From the IMG/VR virus record IMGVR_UViG_3300037069_001452, positions 1-39,247 of that record: a stretch of 39,247 bases of DNA. The stretch is one strand, 5' to 3'. Positions within the stretch are counted from its first letter, which is position 1; each line of letters starts with the position of its first letter. A program made the position numbers and the translations under genes. The notes below the pieces were generated by a model. The model was given only the letters and a program-made list of their open reading frames with translations, was not told where the DNA came from and did no database searches. Source of the stretch: a virus. Shown piece by piece: positions 38,986-39,247 of this stretch.

Positions 38986-39247
38986 CTATAGCTCTTTTTC
39001 TCCTATTGTTACTTTTGCAACCTCTACATCGTTCAATAATGGTGCAGCGGAATCTCTTTTTACTACTTTACTTTCGTAGTCTCCGATCAGTCCTTTTTCT
39101 TTAAGAATAGCCGCTAAAGTTGGATGCACTTTGTCTTTATCGCCTTTTTTGTAGAAAGAACCATCTTTTACGATTTCAATTTCTACTAAATCGAAATGAC
39201 TATTTCCTTTGTAATTTGTTTGACTTTTTACAACTGAATCTTTTTCC
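38986..39247 (-). CDS. Junction-spanning protein, C-terminal part
   Basis: Continuation of the gene starting at 152. The unique part is 38986-39118, encoding LAAILKEKGLIGDYESKVVKRDSAAPLLNDVEVAKVTIGEKEL and TAG. Positions 39119-39244 repeat the N-terminal coding region, so the frame stays open to the window end. Small head-region protein of unknown function. Confidence 0.8.
   Translation of the reverse strand, partial: EKDSVVKSQTNYKGNSHFDLVEIEIVKDGSFYKKGDKDKVHPTLAAILKEKGLIGDYESKVVKRDSAAPLLNDVEVAKVTIGEKEL
39119..39244. repeat. Terminal direct repeat, right copy
   Basis: Same 126 bases as 1-126. The last three window bases (39245-39247) do not match 127-129, probably an artefact of the contig end. 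Confidence 0.9.

Noticed and set aside
1-39247. tRNA or rRNA genes
   Set aside because: No cloverleaf-like segment or conserved rRNA sequence was recognised by eye; a tRNA search program would be the decisive check.

Overview
The window is a complete, strongly AT-rich, circular-mapping genome of a tailed phage (siphovirus-like, HK97-type head) of a Bacteroidetes host, probably Flavobacterium or a relative. The pointers are protein families typical of Bacteroidetes phages (DUF4494, DUF3127, DUF6291, DUF7352, a GP3-type small terminase), no Shine-Dalgarno sites, and repeated minus-strand TAnnTTTG promoter boxes. Positions 1-126 recur exactly at 39119-39244, so the unique unit is about 39118 bp and one gene spans the junction. 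Every gene I accept is on the minus strand, so transcription runs from high to low coordinates and around the circle.

Layout in transcription order. 22914-21176: recombination (YqaJ-type exonuclease, its usual partner, DUF3127 ssDNA-binding protein). 20926-20014: a small XRE regulator and hypotheticals. 20009-14659: an integron-like cassette array. 14605-13799: tyrosine recombinase. 13750-11975: small proteins, a C5 cytosine methyltransferase and DUF4494. 11886-6726: replication (HTH, HNH, DUF6291, T7-like primase-helicase, RusA resolvase, homing endonuclease, DUF551). 6604-220: packaging and head (small and large terminase, portal, protease, capsid). 152 through the junction to 35441: connector, tail terminator, tail tube and chaperone-like genes. 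35437-25170: tape measure, tail tip, fibre and collar. 25170-23175: membrane protein, two holin-like proteins, GH24 endolysin and a candidate unimolecular spanin. Intrinsic terminators separate several blocks.

The main discovery candidate is the array at 14659-20009. Eight complete imperfect-palindrome elements and one half element separate nine gene units. Each element has the polarity of an integron attC site (TAACA ... CGTTA on the + strand). The outer boxes of one element do not match each other beyond the core; instead the right box of each complete element up to the seventh matches the left box of the next one (about 9 nt). That is the register left by integron cassette insertion at G|TT. 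A tyrosine recombinase gene pointing away from the array and an attI-like first junction lie at the left edge. The recombinase lacks the IntI-specific insertion and all cassette ORFs are antisense to the attC polarity, so this is not a textbook integron. Cassettes carry a MazG-like DUF550 protein, DUF551, DUF7352, zinc-binding and hypothetical proteins; three multi-gene cassettes carry promoter-like boxes.

Two other features stand out. The prohead protease has its catalytic blocks in permuted order (Ser block before His block). A leader upstream of the packaging/head operon (6624-6703) can form either an intrinsic terminator or a competing hairpin, which suggests attenuation. Product names rest on motif recognition by eye; no database search was run.
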